Below, piece after piece: positions 50,839-59,057 of a stretch of 64,000 nt of DNA (positions are counted from its first letter, which is position 1; each line of letters opens with the position of its first letter). Origin of the DNA: Sphingomonas desiccabilis (GTDB lineage: Bacteria > Pseudomonadota > Alphaproteobacteria > Sphingomonadales > Sphingomonadaceae); assembly GCF_004135605.1 (NCBI RefSeq), contig NZ_SDPT01000002.1, positions 744,001-808,000 of the forward strand, in the 5' to 3' direction. A program made the translations under genes and the position numbers. The notes under the pieces are model-generated. The model ran no database searches and had not been told where the DNA came from. It saw nothing but the letters and a program-made list of their open reading frames with translations.

Positions 50839-51618
50839 ATGTTGAGACGAGGCGTGCTTGCCGCGCTGGCGCTGCTGGGTCTGACGGCGGCTTCCACGTC
50901 GGTGCCGCTTGCCGCCCAGCCGCGGCCCGCGCTGGTGCTCGCCGCGGCCAGCCTGCAGGAGTCGATGAACGCCGCGGCCGACGCCTGGGCGCGCCGCGGT
51001 CATCCGCGGCCGCGGCTGTCATTCGCCGCCAGCTCGGCGCTCGCCCGGCAGGCCGCCTCCGGCGCGCCGGCAGACCTGTTCGTGTCCGCCGACCGGGACT
51101 GGATGGATGATCTCCAGCGGCGCGGACTGGTCGTTCCCGGCACCCGCACCGATCTTCTCGGCAACCGGCCGGTGCTGATCGCGCCACGCGGCAGCAGCGT
51201 CCGCGTCGCGTTGCGGCCCGGAGTGGATCTGCGCCCCGCGCTTGGGCCTCGCGGGCGGCTTGCCATGGCCAATCCCGACGCGGTGCCGGCCGGCAAATAC
51301 GGCAAGGCGGCGCTCGAAAAGCTCGGCGGCTGGCAGCGTGTCGCCCCGCGGGTGGTGCGCGGCGAAAGCGTGCGCGCGGCCCTCGCGCTGGTGGAGCGCG
51401 GCGCCGCACCGCTCGGCATCGTCTATGCGACCGACGCACGCGCCTCTGCAAAGGTGCGGATCGCGGGCGTCTTTCCGGCTGGCAGCTACCCCCCGATCGT
51501 CTACCCCGCCGCGCGTCTCAGGAACGGGACCAGCCCGGATGCGGAGCCGTTCCGCCGCTTCCTGAACAGCCGCGAGGGCAGGGCGATCTTCGCCCGCTTC
51601 GGCTTCTCGACGCGCTGA
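50839..51618 (+). CDS. modA: molybdate ABC transporter substrate-binding protein
   Basis: 259 residues. A signal peptide of about 26 residues ends in LAAQ. AAASLQESMNAAADAWARR, LSFAASSALARQAASGAPADLFVSAD and DAVPAGKYGKAALEKLG are ModA motifs for oxyanion binding. Molybdate versus tungstate cannot be separated. First gene of modABC; molybdenum is needed by the IorB-type protein at 5294. Confidence 0.95.
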   Translation: MLRRGVLAALALLGLTAASTSVPLAAQPRPALVLAAASLQESMNAAADAWARRGHPRPRLSFAASSALARQAASGAPADLFVSADRDWMDDLQRRGLVVPGTRTDLLGNRPVLIAPRGSSVRVALRPGVDLRPALGPRGRLAMANPDAVPAGKYGKAALEKLGGWQRVAPRVVRGESVRAALALVERGAAPLGIVYATDARASAKVRIAGVFPAGSYPPIVYPAARLRNGTSPDAEPFRRFLNSREGRAIFARFGFSTR

Positions 51619-51621
51619 GCG

Positions 51622-52314
51622 GTGGAATTGTCGCCCGAGGAATGGACCGTCGTCTGGCTGTCGCTGCGCGTGGGCGGTGTGGCCGTGGCAGCGGCGCTGC
51701 CGGTCGCCTTCGCACTCGCCTGGCTGCTGGCGCGCGGACGCTTCCCCGGCCGGGTGCTGCTCGACGGCATCGTCCACCTGCCCCTGGTGTTGCCCCCGGT
51801 GGTGACCGGCTGGCTGCTGTTGCTCGCCTTCGCACCGGCAGGCCCGGTCGGCGCGCTTCTCGAGCGCTGGACCGGTGAGACCGTGCTGTTCCGCTGGACC
51901 GGGGCCGCGATCGCGGCGGCGGTGATGGCGCTGCCGCTGATGGTGCGGGCGATGCGCCTGTCGATTGAGGCGGTCGACCGCCGCCTCGAATCGGCCGCGC
52001 GCACGCTCGGGGCGGGGCGGGTGCGCGTCTTTGCGACCATAACCCTCCCGCTGAGTCTTCCCGGCGTGCTGGCCGGCGCCGTGCTCGGCTTCGCGCGCGC
52101 GCTCGGCGAGTTCGGCGCGACCATCACCTTCGTCTCCAACGTGCCCGGCGAAACCCAGACGCTGCCGCTCGCCATCTACGATGCCCTCCAGGTGCCGGGG
52201 CGCGAGCCGGCGGTGCTGCGGCTCGCCATCCTCTCGGTCGCGCTCGCCTTGGCCGCGCTTGTCGTCTCCGAGGTGCTGACCCGCCGCTCCGGGCGGAGGC
52301 TGCATGTCCTTTGA
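51622..52314 (+). CDS. modB: molybdate ABC transporter permease
   Basis: 230 residues, five membrane segments. The EAA-type loop RTLGAGRVRVFATITLPLSLPGVLAGAVLGFARALGEFGAT is the contact site for ModC. The GTG start is three bases after the modA stop. Its last 11 bases overlap modC. Confidence 0.95.
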   Translation: MELSPEEWTVVWLSLRVGGVAVAAALPVAFALAWLLARGRFPGRVLLDGIVHLPLVLPPVVTGWLLLLAFAPAGPVGALLERWTGETVLFRWTGAAIAAAVMALPLMVRAMRLSIEAVDRRLESAARTLGAGRVRVFATITLPLSLPGVLAGAVLGFARALGEFGATITFVSNVPGETQTLPLAIYDALQVPGREPAVLRLAILSVALALAALVVSEVLTRRSGRRLHVL

Positions 52315-52924
52315 CGTCGATGTCGTGCTCCGCCGCGGGGACCGCCGCTTCGCGTGCCGGATTGCGCCGGCGCCCGGGCTGACGGTGCTGTTCGGCCCCT
52401 CGGGAGCCGGTAAGACCACGGTGCTGAACATGCTCGCCGGCCTGGTCCGTCCCGACCGCGGCCATGTCCGGGTGCGCGAGCGAACGCTGTTCGACTCCGC
52501 TGCGGGCATCGACGTGGCCATCGCCCGCCGGCAGGCAGGCTATGTCTTCCAGGAGGCGCGGCTGTTCCCGCACCTGCGGGTGCGCAGCAACCTGCGCTAC
52601 GGCGCCCGCCGGGCGGCGCGGGAAGGGGCGCTGATCGGCTTCGACGAGGCGGTGGCGCTGCTGGAGCTCAAACCCCTGCTCGATCGCTGGCCGCGCACGC
52701 TCTCGGGAGGGGAGGCGCGCCGCGTCGCGATCGGCCGCGCGCTGCTGTCGGGCGCGCGCTTCCTGCTGCTGGACGAGCCCATGTCCTCGCTCGACCGCAA
52801 TCGGCGTGAGGAGGTGATGCGCACCATCGAGCGGCTGCGCGACGAACTCGCGCTGCCCATGCTGATGGTCACCCACGACCCCGGCGAGGTCCAACGCCTC
52901 GCCGGGGCGGTCGTGGAGATGTAG
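52304..52924 (+). CDS. modC: molybdate ABC transporter ATPase, short form
   Basis: 206 residues. Walker A FGPSGAGKTT, signature LSGGEARRVAIGRAL and Walker B LLLDEPMSSLD with MVTHD are complete, so it should hydrolyse ATP. E. coli ModC is about 350 residues because of a C-terminal mop/TOBE regulatory domain; that part is absent here. The protein ends at VVEM with a normal stop, so this looks like a short variant rather than a frameshift. It overlaps modB by 11 nt. Confidence 0.93.
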   Translation: MSFDVDVVLRRGDRRFACRIAPAPGLTVLFGPSGAGKTTVLNMLAGLVRPDRGHVRVRERTLFDSAAGIDVAIARRQAGYVFQEARLFPHLRVRSNLRYGARRAAREGALIGFDEAVALLELKPLLDRWPRTLSGGEARRVAIGRALLSGARFLLLDEPMSSLDRNRREEVMRTIERLRDELALPMLMVTHDPGEVQRLAGAVVEM

Positions 52925-52969
52925 GCCCGCGCCTCCCGCGCCGTATCCCTGCGCAGGCGCGCGAAAAGG

Positions 52970-55033
52970 CTACCCGCGGTAGCGCAGCCCCACCCACAGC
53001 GTCCGCGGCGATGCCCGCTCGACCACGTCGGCGCCGCTGATGCCGGTCTCCACCCGCTCGTTGAGCAGGTTCTCGCCCCGCAACTCCACCGAGAAGCCGG
53101 CGCGGATCGGTGCTGCGAAGAAGGCGTCCACCGTGGTCGCAGGCGCCAGCGCCTCCGCATTGGCATCGTCCTCGAACTGGCGCGCGGCGTGGCGCAGCGT
53201 CAGTGCGGCGCCCCAGCCGCCCTGCCGCCAGTCGACGGTCGCCGACACCAGGTCGCGCGGCGTCTGCGCCGGCCGCAGCCCATCGAGCGCCGCGGCGCTG
53301 CCCGACGCCTCCACCCGCGGATCGGTGTGCGACCAGGACAAGCGCGCGCCGACGGGGCCGGGGCGGTAGCTCGCGTCCAGCTCGAACCCCTTCGACTCGA
53401 TGGCGTCGAGGTTGCGCCGCACCCGGTAGACGCCCGCCGCCGACACGAAGCCCACGCCCGGGAAAGTGCCCGGCCCGCGCCCCTCCGTCACATTGGCGAT
53501 CGCATCCTCCAGCCGGTTCCAGAAGAAGGTGCCCGACAGCTGCATGCCCGGCAGCGGGGTGAGGGTGACGCCGCCCTCGGCACCGGTCAGCTGCTCGGGT
53601 GCCAGGTCCGGATTGGCCGCGGTGGCGTCCGGCCCCACCCGGAACGGTCGGTAGAGCTCGTTGAGTGTCGGCAGTCGCCACCCGCGATAGGCCGCGGCCC
53701 GCAATGCGATCGCGTCGCTTGCCTGCCACGCGATCCCCGCACGCCCGGTCGCCTCGCTGCCGTCGCGGTCGGCAAAGCGCGTGTCGGTCAGCGCCGCGCC
53801 CCCGGTGAGCGCGCGCTCGTCGAGATGCCCGTCCTCGATCCGCCACCAGTCGACGCGGCCGCCCAGCGACAGGGTCAGGTCGCCCAGCTGCGCCGATCCG
53901 TCCGCGAACAGGCCCAGCGTCTGCGTCCGCCCGCCGGTCTCCCGGCGCCGGGTCGGGCTGCCCTCGACAAAGGTGTAGCGTTCCTGCGTGCGCCCCTCGA
54001 GCGCCCGCACGTCGCTGCCCAGCCGCAGCGAAACGCCCTTGCCGACCGGCGGCGCGACTTCGAAGCGCGCGCCGATGCCGGTGGCCGGCACGTTATACTG
54101 GTCCAGCGACTGGGTGGCGGTGGTCCGGGTCGCATCGACGCTCGCAAAGCTGCTCGCAAAGGCGCGCGTCTGGACATAGCCCAGCGCCGACCAGCCCCAG
54201 CGGCCACGGCCGACCAGCCGGACGCTCGCGTCGGCGCCCTCGCTGCTGTTGTCGGTAAAGGCGGTCCCGCGCTCGCGCCGGTCGGTAAAGGCGCTGACGT
54301 TGACCTGCACTTCGGTCTCCGGCGCGATGGCGATGCCCGCGCGGATCGCGCCCGACGCCTGCTCATAGGGTGCGGCGCGATCGGCGGGGCCGCGGTCTTC
54401 CGCCACGGTCGGCACGAAGCCGTCGCCCCGGGCATAGGCGCCCGACACGGTCGCAAAGCCACTGCCGCGCACCAGCGTTGCCGAGCCGTTGGCCTCCACC
54501 GAGTCGCGGCTGCCATAGGCGACGCTTCCGGTGAGCGGCGACAGCTGGTCGGGCGTCGCGCTCTCCAGCTCCACAGTCCCGGCGAGCGCCCCCGGCCCCC
54601 AGAAGCCGCTGCCGCCGCCGCGGGTCACGCGGATGCGGCCCAGCCGCTCGGTCGCATAGGCGGGGAAGGCGACCCAGCCGCCGAACGGGTCCGCCTGCGG
54701 CACCCCGTCCAGGATCAGCAGCGCGCGGCTCGACGCATTGCCGCCGATGCCGCGCAGCGACAGGCCCTGCGCGGTCGGATGCGCCGAGCGCGAGTCGGCG
54801 CGGCGGAACTGCTGCAGGCCGGCCGCGTCCGCGAGCAGGGTTTCGAGCCGATGGCTCGCCTCCGACAGGATGCGCTCGCGGTCGATCTCGACCACCGCCA
54901 CCGTGGCTTCGGCCGGGGTTTCCAGGCCGCGGCCGGTGACCACCACCTCGTTCATGGGCGGCGTTGCCTCCTGCGCCATCGCGGCGACAGGAGTGCACGC
55001 CGCGAGCGCGGCGATGGAATGCGACAGCTTCAT
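52970..55033 (-). CDS. TonB-dependent outer-membrane receptor
   Basis: 687 residues. A signal peptide (MKLSHSIAALAACTPVAAMAQ) precedes the plug domain with NEVVVTGRGLETPAEATVAVVEI, LRGIGGNASSRALLILDGVPQADPFGGWV, then a 22-strand-type barrel ending in RTLWVGLRYRG. The receptor converges with modC, 45 nt between stops. Co-location with modABC makes an oxyanion or metallophore cargo worth testing but does not prove it; no recognisable riboswitch lies upstream. Confidence 0.92.
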   Translation of the reverse strand: MKLSHSIAALAACTPVAAMAQEATPPMNEVVVTGRGLETPAEATVAVVEIDRERILSEASHRLETLLADAAGLQQFRRADSRSAHPTAQGLSLRGIGGNASSRALLILDGVPQADPFGGWVAFPAYATERLGRIRVTRGGGSGFWGPGALAGTVELESATPDQLSPLTGSVAYGSRDSVEANGSATLVRGSGFATVSGAYARGDGFVPTVAEDRGPADRAAPYEQASGAIRAGIAIAPETEVQVNVSAFTDRRERGTAFTDNSSEGADASVRLVGRGRWGWSALGYVQTRAFASSFASVDATRTTATQSLDQYNVPATGIGARFEVAPPVGKGVSLRLGSDVRALEGRTQERYTFVEGSPTRRRETGGRTQTLGLFADGSAQLGDLTLSLGGRVDWWRIEDGHLDERALTGGAALTDTRFADRDGSEATGRAGIAWQASDAIALRAAAYRGWRLPTLNELYRPFRVGPDATAANPDLAPEQLTGAEGGVTLTPLPGMQLSGTFFWNRLEDAIANVTEGRGPGTFPGVGFVSAAGVYRVRRNLDAIESKGFELDASYRPGPVGARLSWSHTDPRVEASGSAAALDGLRPAQTPRDLVSATVDWRQGGWGAALTLRHAARQFEDDANAEALAPATTVDAFFAAPIRAGFSVELRGENLLNERVETGISGADVVERASPRTLWVGLRYRG

Positions 55034-55181
55034 GGTGGAAATTCCCTTGTGTCCGGCCCGGGCCCTATTGCCTTCGGGCGCTAAGCTGAACCGAAAAGCG
55101 CGGGCATCCAGCGAATGCGGGTTGGTCCGCCCCTAGCATCGCTTGCTTGTGCCCGGGGCGGCTTGCACCCATGTAGCCGTC

Positions 55182-56174
55182 ATGCACACCGCTCCCAACT
55201 CGCTCGCCCTGATCGGCAACACTCCGCTCGTCCTGTTGAAAGGCCCAAGCGAAGCCGCGGGCGCGGAAATCTACGGCAAGTGCGAGTTCGCCAACCCCGG
55301 CGCCTCGGTGAAGGACCGCGCGGCGCTTTCGATCATCGAGGATGCGGAGGCGCGGGGGCTGATCGCGCCCGGCGGCACGATCGTCGAGGGGACGGCGGGC
55401 AACACCGGCATCGGCCTGGCGCTGGTCGCCAACGCCAAGGGCTATCGCACCATCATCGTGATGCCGGAGACGCAGAGCCGGGAAAAGATGGACACGCTGC
55501 GCGCGCTCGGCGCCGAACTCGTGCTGGTGCCGGCGGCCCCCTATTCGAATCCCGGCCATTTCGTGCACACCTCGCGCCGCATCGCCGAGGAGACGCCGAA
55601 CGCGATTTGGGCGAACCAGTTCGACAACATCGCCAACCGCCGCGCGCACATCACCGGCACCGCTCCCGAGATCTGGGAGCAGATGGACGGCCGCATCGAC
55701 GGCTTCACCTGTGCGGCGGGGACGGGCGGCACGCTTGCGGGTGTCGGCCTGGCGCTCAAGGAGCGCGATCCGAACGTCACCATCGCGCTCAGCGACCCGC
55801 ACGGCGCCGCGCTCTACGAATATTATGCCAATGGCGAGCTGAAGTCCGAGGGGGCCTCGGTTGCGGAAGGGATCGGCCAGGGCCGGATCACCGCCAATCT
55901 GGAGGGGGCGCCCATCGACACCCAGTTCCGCATCTCCGATGCCGAGGGTTACGAATGGGTTCGCCGCCTCTTGGACGAGGAGGGGATCTGCGTCGGCCTC
56001 TCGTCGGGCATCAACGTCGCCGGGGCCGTGCGCCTGGCGCGGGAGCTTGGGGCCGGCAGCCGGGTCGCGACGATCCTGTGCGACACGGGCTTTCGCTACC
56101 TCTCCACCCTCTACAACCCCGAATGGCTGGAAGCGAAGGGCCTCGCCCCCCTGCGCGAAGCGGCGGCAGCCTGA
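55182..56174 (+). CDS. cysK: cysteine synthase A family PLP enzyme
   Basis: 330 residues. SLALIGNTPLVLLKG, the PLP lysine in NPGASVKDRAALSI, VEGTAGNTGIGLALVANAKGY and the phosphate loop GTGGTLAGV identify O-acetylserine sulfhydrylase (cysteine synthase). Some members are cystathionine-beta-synthase-like; no CBS domain is present. The ATG at 55182 is preferred to an upstream in-frame start. Divergent from the TonB receptor. Confidence 0.94.
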   Translation: MHTAPNSLALIGNTPLVLLKGPSEAAGAEIYGKCEFANPGASVKDRAALSIIEDAEARGLIAPGGTIVEGTAGNTGIGLALVANAKGYRTIIVMPETQSREKMDTLRALGAELVLVPAAPYSNPGHFVHTSRRIAEETPNAIWANQFDNIANRRAHITGTAPEIWEQMDGRIDGFTCAAGTGGTLAGVGLALKERDPNVTIALSDPHGAALYEYYANGELKSEGASVAEGIGQGRITANLEGAPIDTQFRISDAEGYEWVRRLLDEEGICVGLSSGINVAGAVRLARELGAGSRVATILCDTGFRYLSTLYNPEWLEAKGLAPLREAAAA

Positions 56175-56221
56175 CGCCACGGTCGACAGTGCCGGACGAT
56201 TCGACTAGTTCTCCTGCAAGC

Positions 56222-56539
56222 ATGCCGAATGCCAATGAACAGCTGAGCGCGATGCAGCGTGTGCGGGTCGGGATGACCGGCCTCGCCGTCGTGCTCATCC
56301 TCATCCTCCTGGCGAGTGCGCTGGTCAGTTCCGCGCGCAACGATGCGCCGGTGGTGGCCGTGGGCGTGCCGAACGTGGAGACAGTCGCCAACATGACCGG
56401 CACCGACAAGGGCGTGAGCACCGCCGACGCCGGCCGCGAGCCGCTCGCCGAACTCGGCATCGCACCCGCCGCCACCAACAGCATCGCGCCGCCTGCCAAG
56501 CTCGCGCCGATGGAGCCGCCGGCTTCGATTCCCCAGTAG
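56222..56539 (+). CDS. small membrane protein, unknown function
   Basis: 105 residues. One membrane helix (TGLAVVLILILLASALVSS, residues 19-37) is followed by a Pro/Ala/Asn-rich tail with no conserved motif that I can name. It lies 47 nt after cysK on the same strand. Composition is like its neighbours. Confidence 0.65.
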   Translation: MPNANEQLSAMQRVRVGMTGLAVVLILILLASALVSSARNDAPVVAVGVPNVETVANMTGTDKGVSTADAGREPLAELGIAPAATNSIAPPAKLAPMEPPASIPQ

Positions 56540-56896
56540 GCGCGGTTCCCACCCGCTGACGGACACGTCCGCGCGTCCGCGCTCGGCGCTGCGGTCCCGT
56601 GCTCGCGCCCGCGATCGGGCGGCATTTCCCAGTCTCTCCCACCGCCATCGGTCCGCTCCCGCCTCCGCCGCGAAGCGTGGGTTCGGGCGCGTGGGGGTCA
56701 ATCCCGGACCAACCGGGAAAAAGTGGCGGTAAATCCCACTCTCACCCAGGTTAGCCCATTGTGGGCCAAAGATGGATTTGATACGAATGTGTCAACGAGG
56801 GGGCAGCACCTCCGCCGCGAGCCGAAGCGCGACTGGCCGGCGCCAGCATCGTGAGGACAGCGGGGAAGGCGACGCTGCGCGACCGATTGGGGCAGC
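56540..56896. other. 357-nt mraZ upstream region
   Basis: The gap before mraZ contains the putative MraZ operator at 56734-56766 and otherwise no gene. A possible sigma-70-like element around 56770-56790 is too weak to assign. Confidence 0.6.
56734..56766. promoter_or_regulatory. mraZ: putative MraZ operator (three TGGGN repeats, 10-bp period)
   Basis: TCCCA (56734-56738), ACCCA (56744-56748) and GCCCA (56754-56758) are the reverse complements of TGGGN, each separated by exactly 5 nt. This is the arrangement MraZ is known to bind upstream of its own operon. The last copy pairs with a TGGGC at 56762-56766 in opposite orientation. Confidence 0.75.
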
Positions 56897-57379
56897 GTGT
56901 CAGACCGAGAACTCTATCTGAGCTACGGGCTGCAAGCAGTTGACGCCAAAGGGCGAGTCGCTGTTCCCGCCAAGCTGCGCGCCGCACTGGAGCGCAACGC
57001 GGATGCCCGCGACCTGCTGATCGCGCGCGATGCCCAGCACGGCTGCCTGGTCGGGTTCGACGTCAACTGGCCTCGCGTCCTGCACGCGCGCCTCGATCCG
57101 CGTGAGCTGGCGCTCGAGAACAACGGGGAGGCCGTGGACTACAACGTGGCGGGCAATGCGTTCGGCAACCTGGAATCGGCGCCGTTCGACAGCGCCGGCC
57201 GCTTCGTGCTGCCCACCTTCTTCCGCCGCCGCGCCAAGATCGAGAAGTGGGCCTTCTTCCACGGCCGCGGCAACACCTTCAACATCTGGAACCCGGAAGC
57301 GCTGCTCGCCGACGCAAGCATCGCCGAGGAGACGCGCGAGCTCGTCGAGTTCTGCATGGAAGAGAAGGGGCTGCGATGA
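56897..57379 (+). CDS. mraZ: transcriptional regulator MraZ
   Basis: 160 residues with two SpoVT-AbrB-like halves: [16 protein letters not shown] near the N-terminus and [18 protein letters not shown] in the second half. MraZ represses the division and cell-wall operon through TGGGN repeats, present about 140 nt upstream. It starts with GTG at 56897. Its stop overlaps the rsmH ATG (ATGA). Confidence 0.95.
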   Translation: MSDRELYLSYGLQAVDAKGRVAVPAKLRAALERNADARDLLIARDAQHGCLVGFDVNWPRVLHARLDPRELALENNGEAVDYNVAGNAFGNLESAPFDSAGRFVLPTFFRRRAKIEKWAFFHGRGNTFNIWNPEALLADASIAEETRELVEFCMEEKGLR

Positions 57380-58323
57380 GCGAGGCGCCCCACATTCCCG
57401 TGCTGCTCGACGAGGTGCTCGACGGCCTCGCGATCGAGCCCGGCGAAGTGCATGTCGACGCCACCTTCGGGGCCGGCGGCTACACCCGCGCGATGCTGGG
57501 CCGGGGCGCGCGGGTGATCGCGTTCGATCGCGATCCCGATGCGGTGGCGAATGCCGCGCCGACGCTCGCCGAAGCGGGCGAGCGGCTGACGCTGGTCGAG
57601 GCGCCCTTCTCCTCGATGGCCTCGGCACTGGCGGATCTGGGCGTGGTGCCGGTCGACGGCGTGACGATGGACATCGGCGTGTCCTCCATGCAGCTCGACC
57701 AGGCGGAGCGCGGCTTCTCGTTCCAGACCGACGGGCCCCTCGACATGCGGATGAGCCAGTCCGGCCCGACCGCGGCCGACTTCGTCAACACCGCCGACGA
57801 GGCGGAGATCGCCGACGTGCTCTATCATTATGGTGAGGAGCCGCGCTCGCGGCGGGTGGCGCGCGCGATCGTCGAGGCGCGCCCGATCACCCGCACCGCC
57901 GAGCTGGCGTCGATCGTCCGCCGCGCGCTCGGCCACAAGCCGCACGAGAAGAAGGACCCGGCGACCCGCACCTTCCAGGCGCTACGCATCCACCTGAACG
58001 CCGAGCTCGACGAGCTGGAGCGCGGGCTGGAGGCGGCAGAGCGCGTGCTGAAGCCGGGCGGGCGACTGGCGGTGGTGACGTTCCACAGCCTGGAGGATCG
58101 CATCGTGAAGCGCTTCCTGCGCGAGCGCAGCGGCAGCACCCCCTCCGCGTCGCGGCACATGCCCGCCCAGGCGGCAGGGCGGGCGCCGAGCTTCGAATCC
58201 CCCGCCAAGCCGGTGCGCGCCGGCGAGGCGGAACTCGCGCGCAACCCGCGCGCACGATCGGCAACATTGCGAACCGCCCGGCGTACGGCCGCCGCGGCAT
58301 GGACAGAGGCAGGAGTGAAGTAA
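57376..58323 (+). CDS. rsmH: 16S rRNA (cytosine-1402 N4)-methyltransferase
   Basis: 315 residues. [29 protein letters not shown] (SAM site), [29 protein letters not shown] and [15 protein letters not shown] are RsmH/MraW hallmarks. It methylates C1402 of 16S rRNA in the decoding centre. Coupled to mraZ by a 4-nt overlap, and its TAA overlaps the ftsL ATG. Confidence 0.97.
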   Translation: MSEAPHIPVLLDEVLDGLAIEPGEVHVDATFGAGGYTRAMLGRGARVIAFDRDPDAVANAAPTLAEAGERLTLVEAPFSSMASALADLGVVPVDGVTMDIGVSSMQLDQAERGFSFQTDGPLDMRMSQSGPTAADFVNTADEAEIADVLYHYGEEPRSRRVARAIVEARPITRTAELASIVRRALGHKPHEKKDPATRTFQALRIHLNAELDELERGLEAAERVLKPGGRLAVVTFHSLEDRIVKRFLRERSGSTPSASRHMPAQAAGRAPSFESPAKPVRAGEAELARNPRARSATLRTARRTAAAAWTEAGVK

Positions 58324-59057
58324 TGGCAGCGTTCGGGTTCAAGACACTCGGCTGGTGCCTGTGCGTCGCGGTGGTCGCGCCCGCCTTCTACCTCGTCACC
58401 TCGCAGGTGGCCGCCGAGCGCAGCCGCGTCGAATCGGTCGAGCGCGCGATCGTGAAGGCGCGCAACGACATCCGCGTGCTGGAGACGGAGTTCGACACCC
58501 GCGCGAACCTCGCCCAGCTGGAGCGCTGGAACGGCGACGTCCTGTCTCTGGCCGCTCCCCGTGCCGAGCAGTTCGTCGGTGGCGAGGCGATGCTGGCGCA
58601 GCTGCCCGGCCGCACCCCCGGCGACGACGTCCAGTTCGCCTCCTATGTGGTGCCGAGCGCCGGTGTGGTGCTGACCGCCGCGACGATGGCGCAGGCGGAG
58701 GCGGACGCCGCAGCAGCCAAGGCCGCAGCCGAAGCGGTGACCACCCGCGCCCCGGTCGCTACCGCCAGCGCGACGTCCACCAAACCCGCCGCCGCAGCGC
58801 CCGTGGCAGTCGCGCGGACGCAGCCGGCACCGCGTAAGGCTGCCGCCGCACCGGTCGCCGTCGCAAGCGCCGCGCCCGCAGTGCGCAAGCCTGCCGCCGT
58901 CCCGGTCCGCACCGCTGGCCTGGTGACCGCCGCACCCAGCCGCCCGGCCGAGCGCAAGGCCCAGGCCGTGGCGATGCTCGATCAGACGCTGCTCAGCGAC
59001 CGCACCCTGCGCGATCTCGCCCGCGGCGCCCGTCAGGAGGCGGTGAAGAACCGGTGA
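58323..59057 (+). CDS. ftsL: FtsL-like cell-division protein with long Ala/Pro tail
   Basis: 244 residues. Short cytoplasmic N-terminus, one membrane helix (LCVAVVAPAFYLVTSQVAA) and a leucine-zipper-like coiled region (RSRVESVERAIVKARNDIRVLE, WNGDVLSLAAP) fit FtsL, which joins FtsB and FtsQ in the divisome. About 130 extra Ala/Pro/Lys residues follow, unusually long for FtsL; the identification rests mainly on position between rsmH and ftsI. TAATG overlap upstream, GTGA overlap downstream. Confidence 0.75.
   Translation: MAAFGFKTLGWCLCVAVVAPAFYLVTSQVAAERSRVESVERAIVKARNDIRVLETEFDTRANLAQLERWNGDVLSLAAPRAEQFVGGEAMLAQLPGRTPGDDVQFASYVVPSAGVVLTAATMAQAEADAAAAKAAAEAVTTRAPVATASATSTKPAAAAPVAVARTQPAPRKAAAAPVAVASAAPAVRKPAAVPVRTAGLVTAAPSRPAERKAQAVAMLDQTLLSDRTLRDLARGARQEAVKNR

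Noticed and set aside
55034..55181. Cobalamin or TPP riboswitch upstream of the TonB receptor
   Set aside because: No conserved B12-box or thi-box core could be found in the 148-nt gap.
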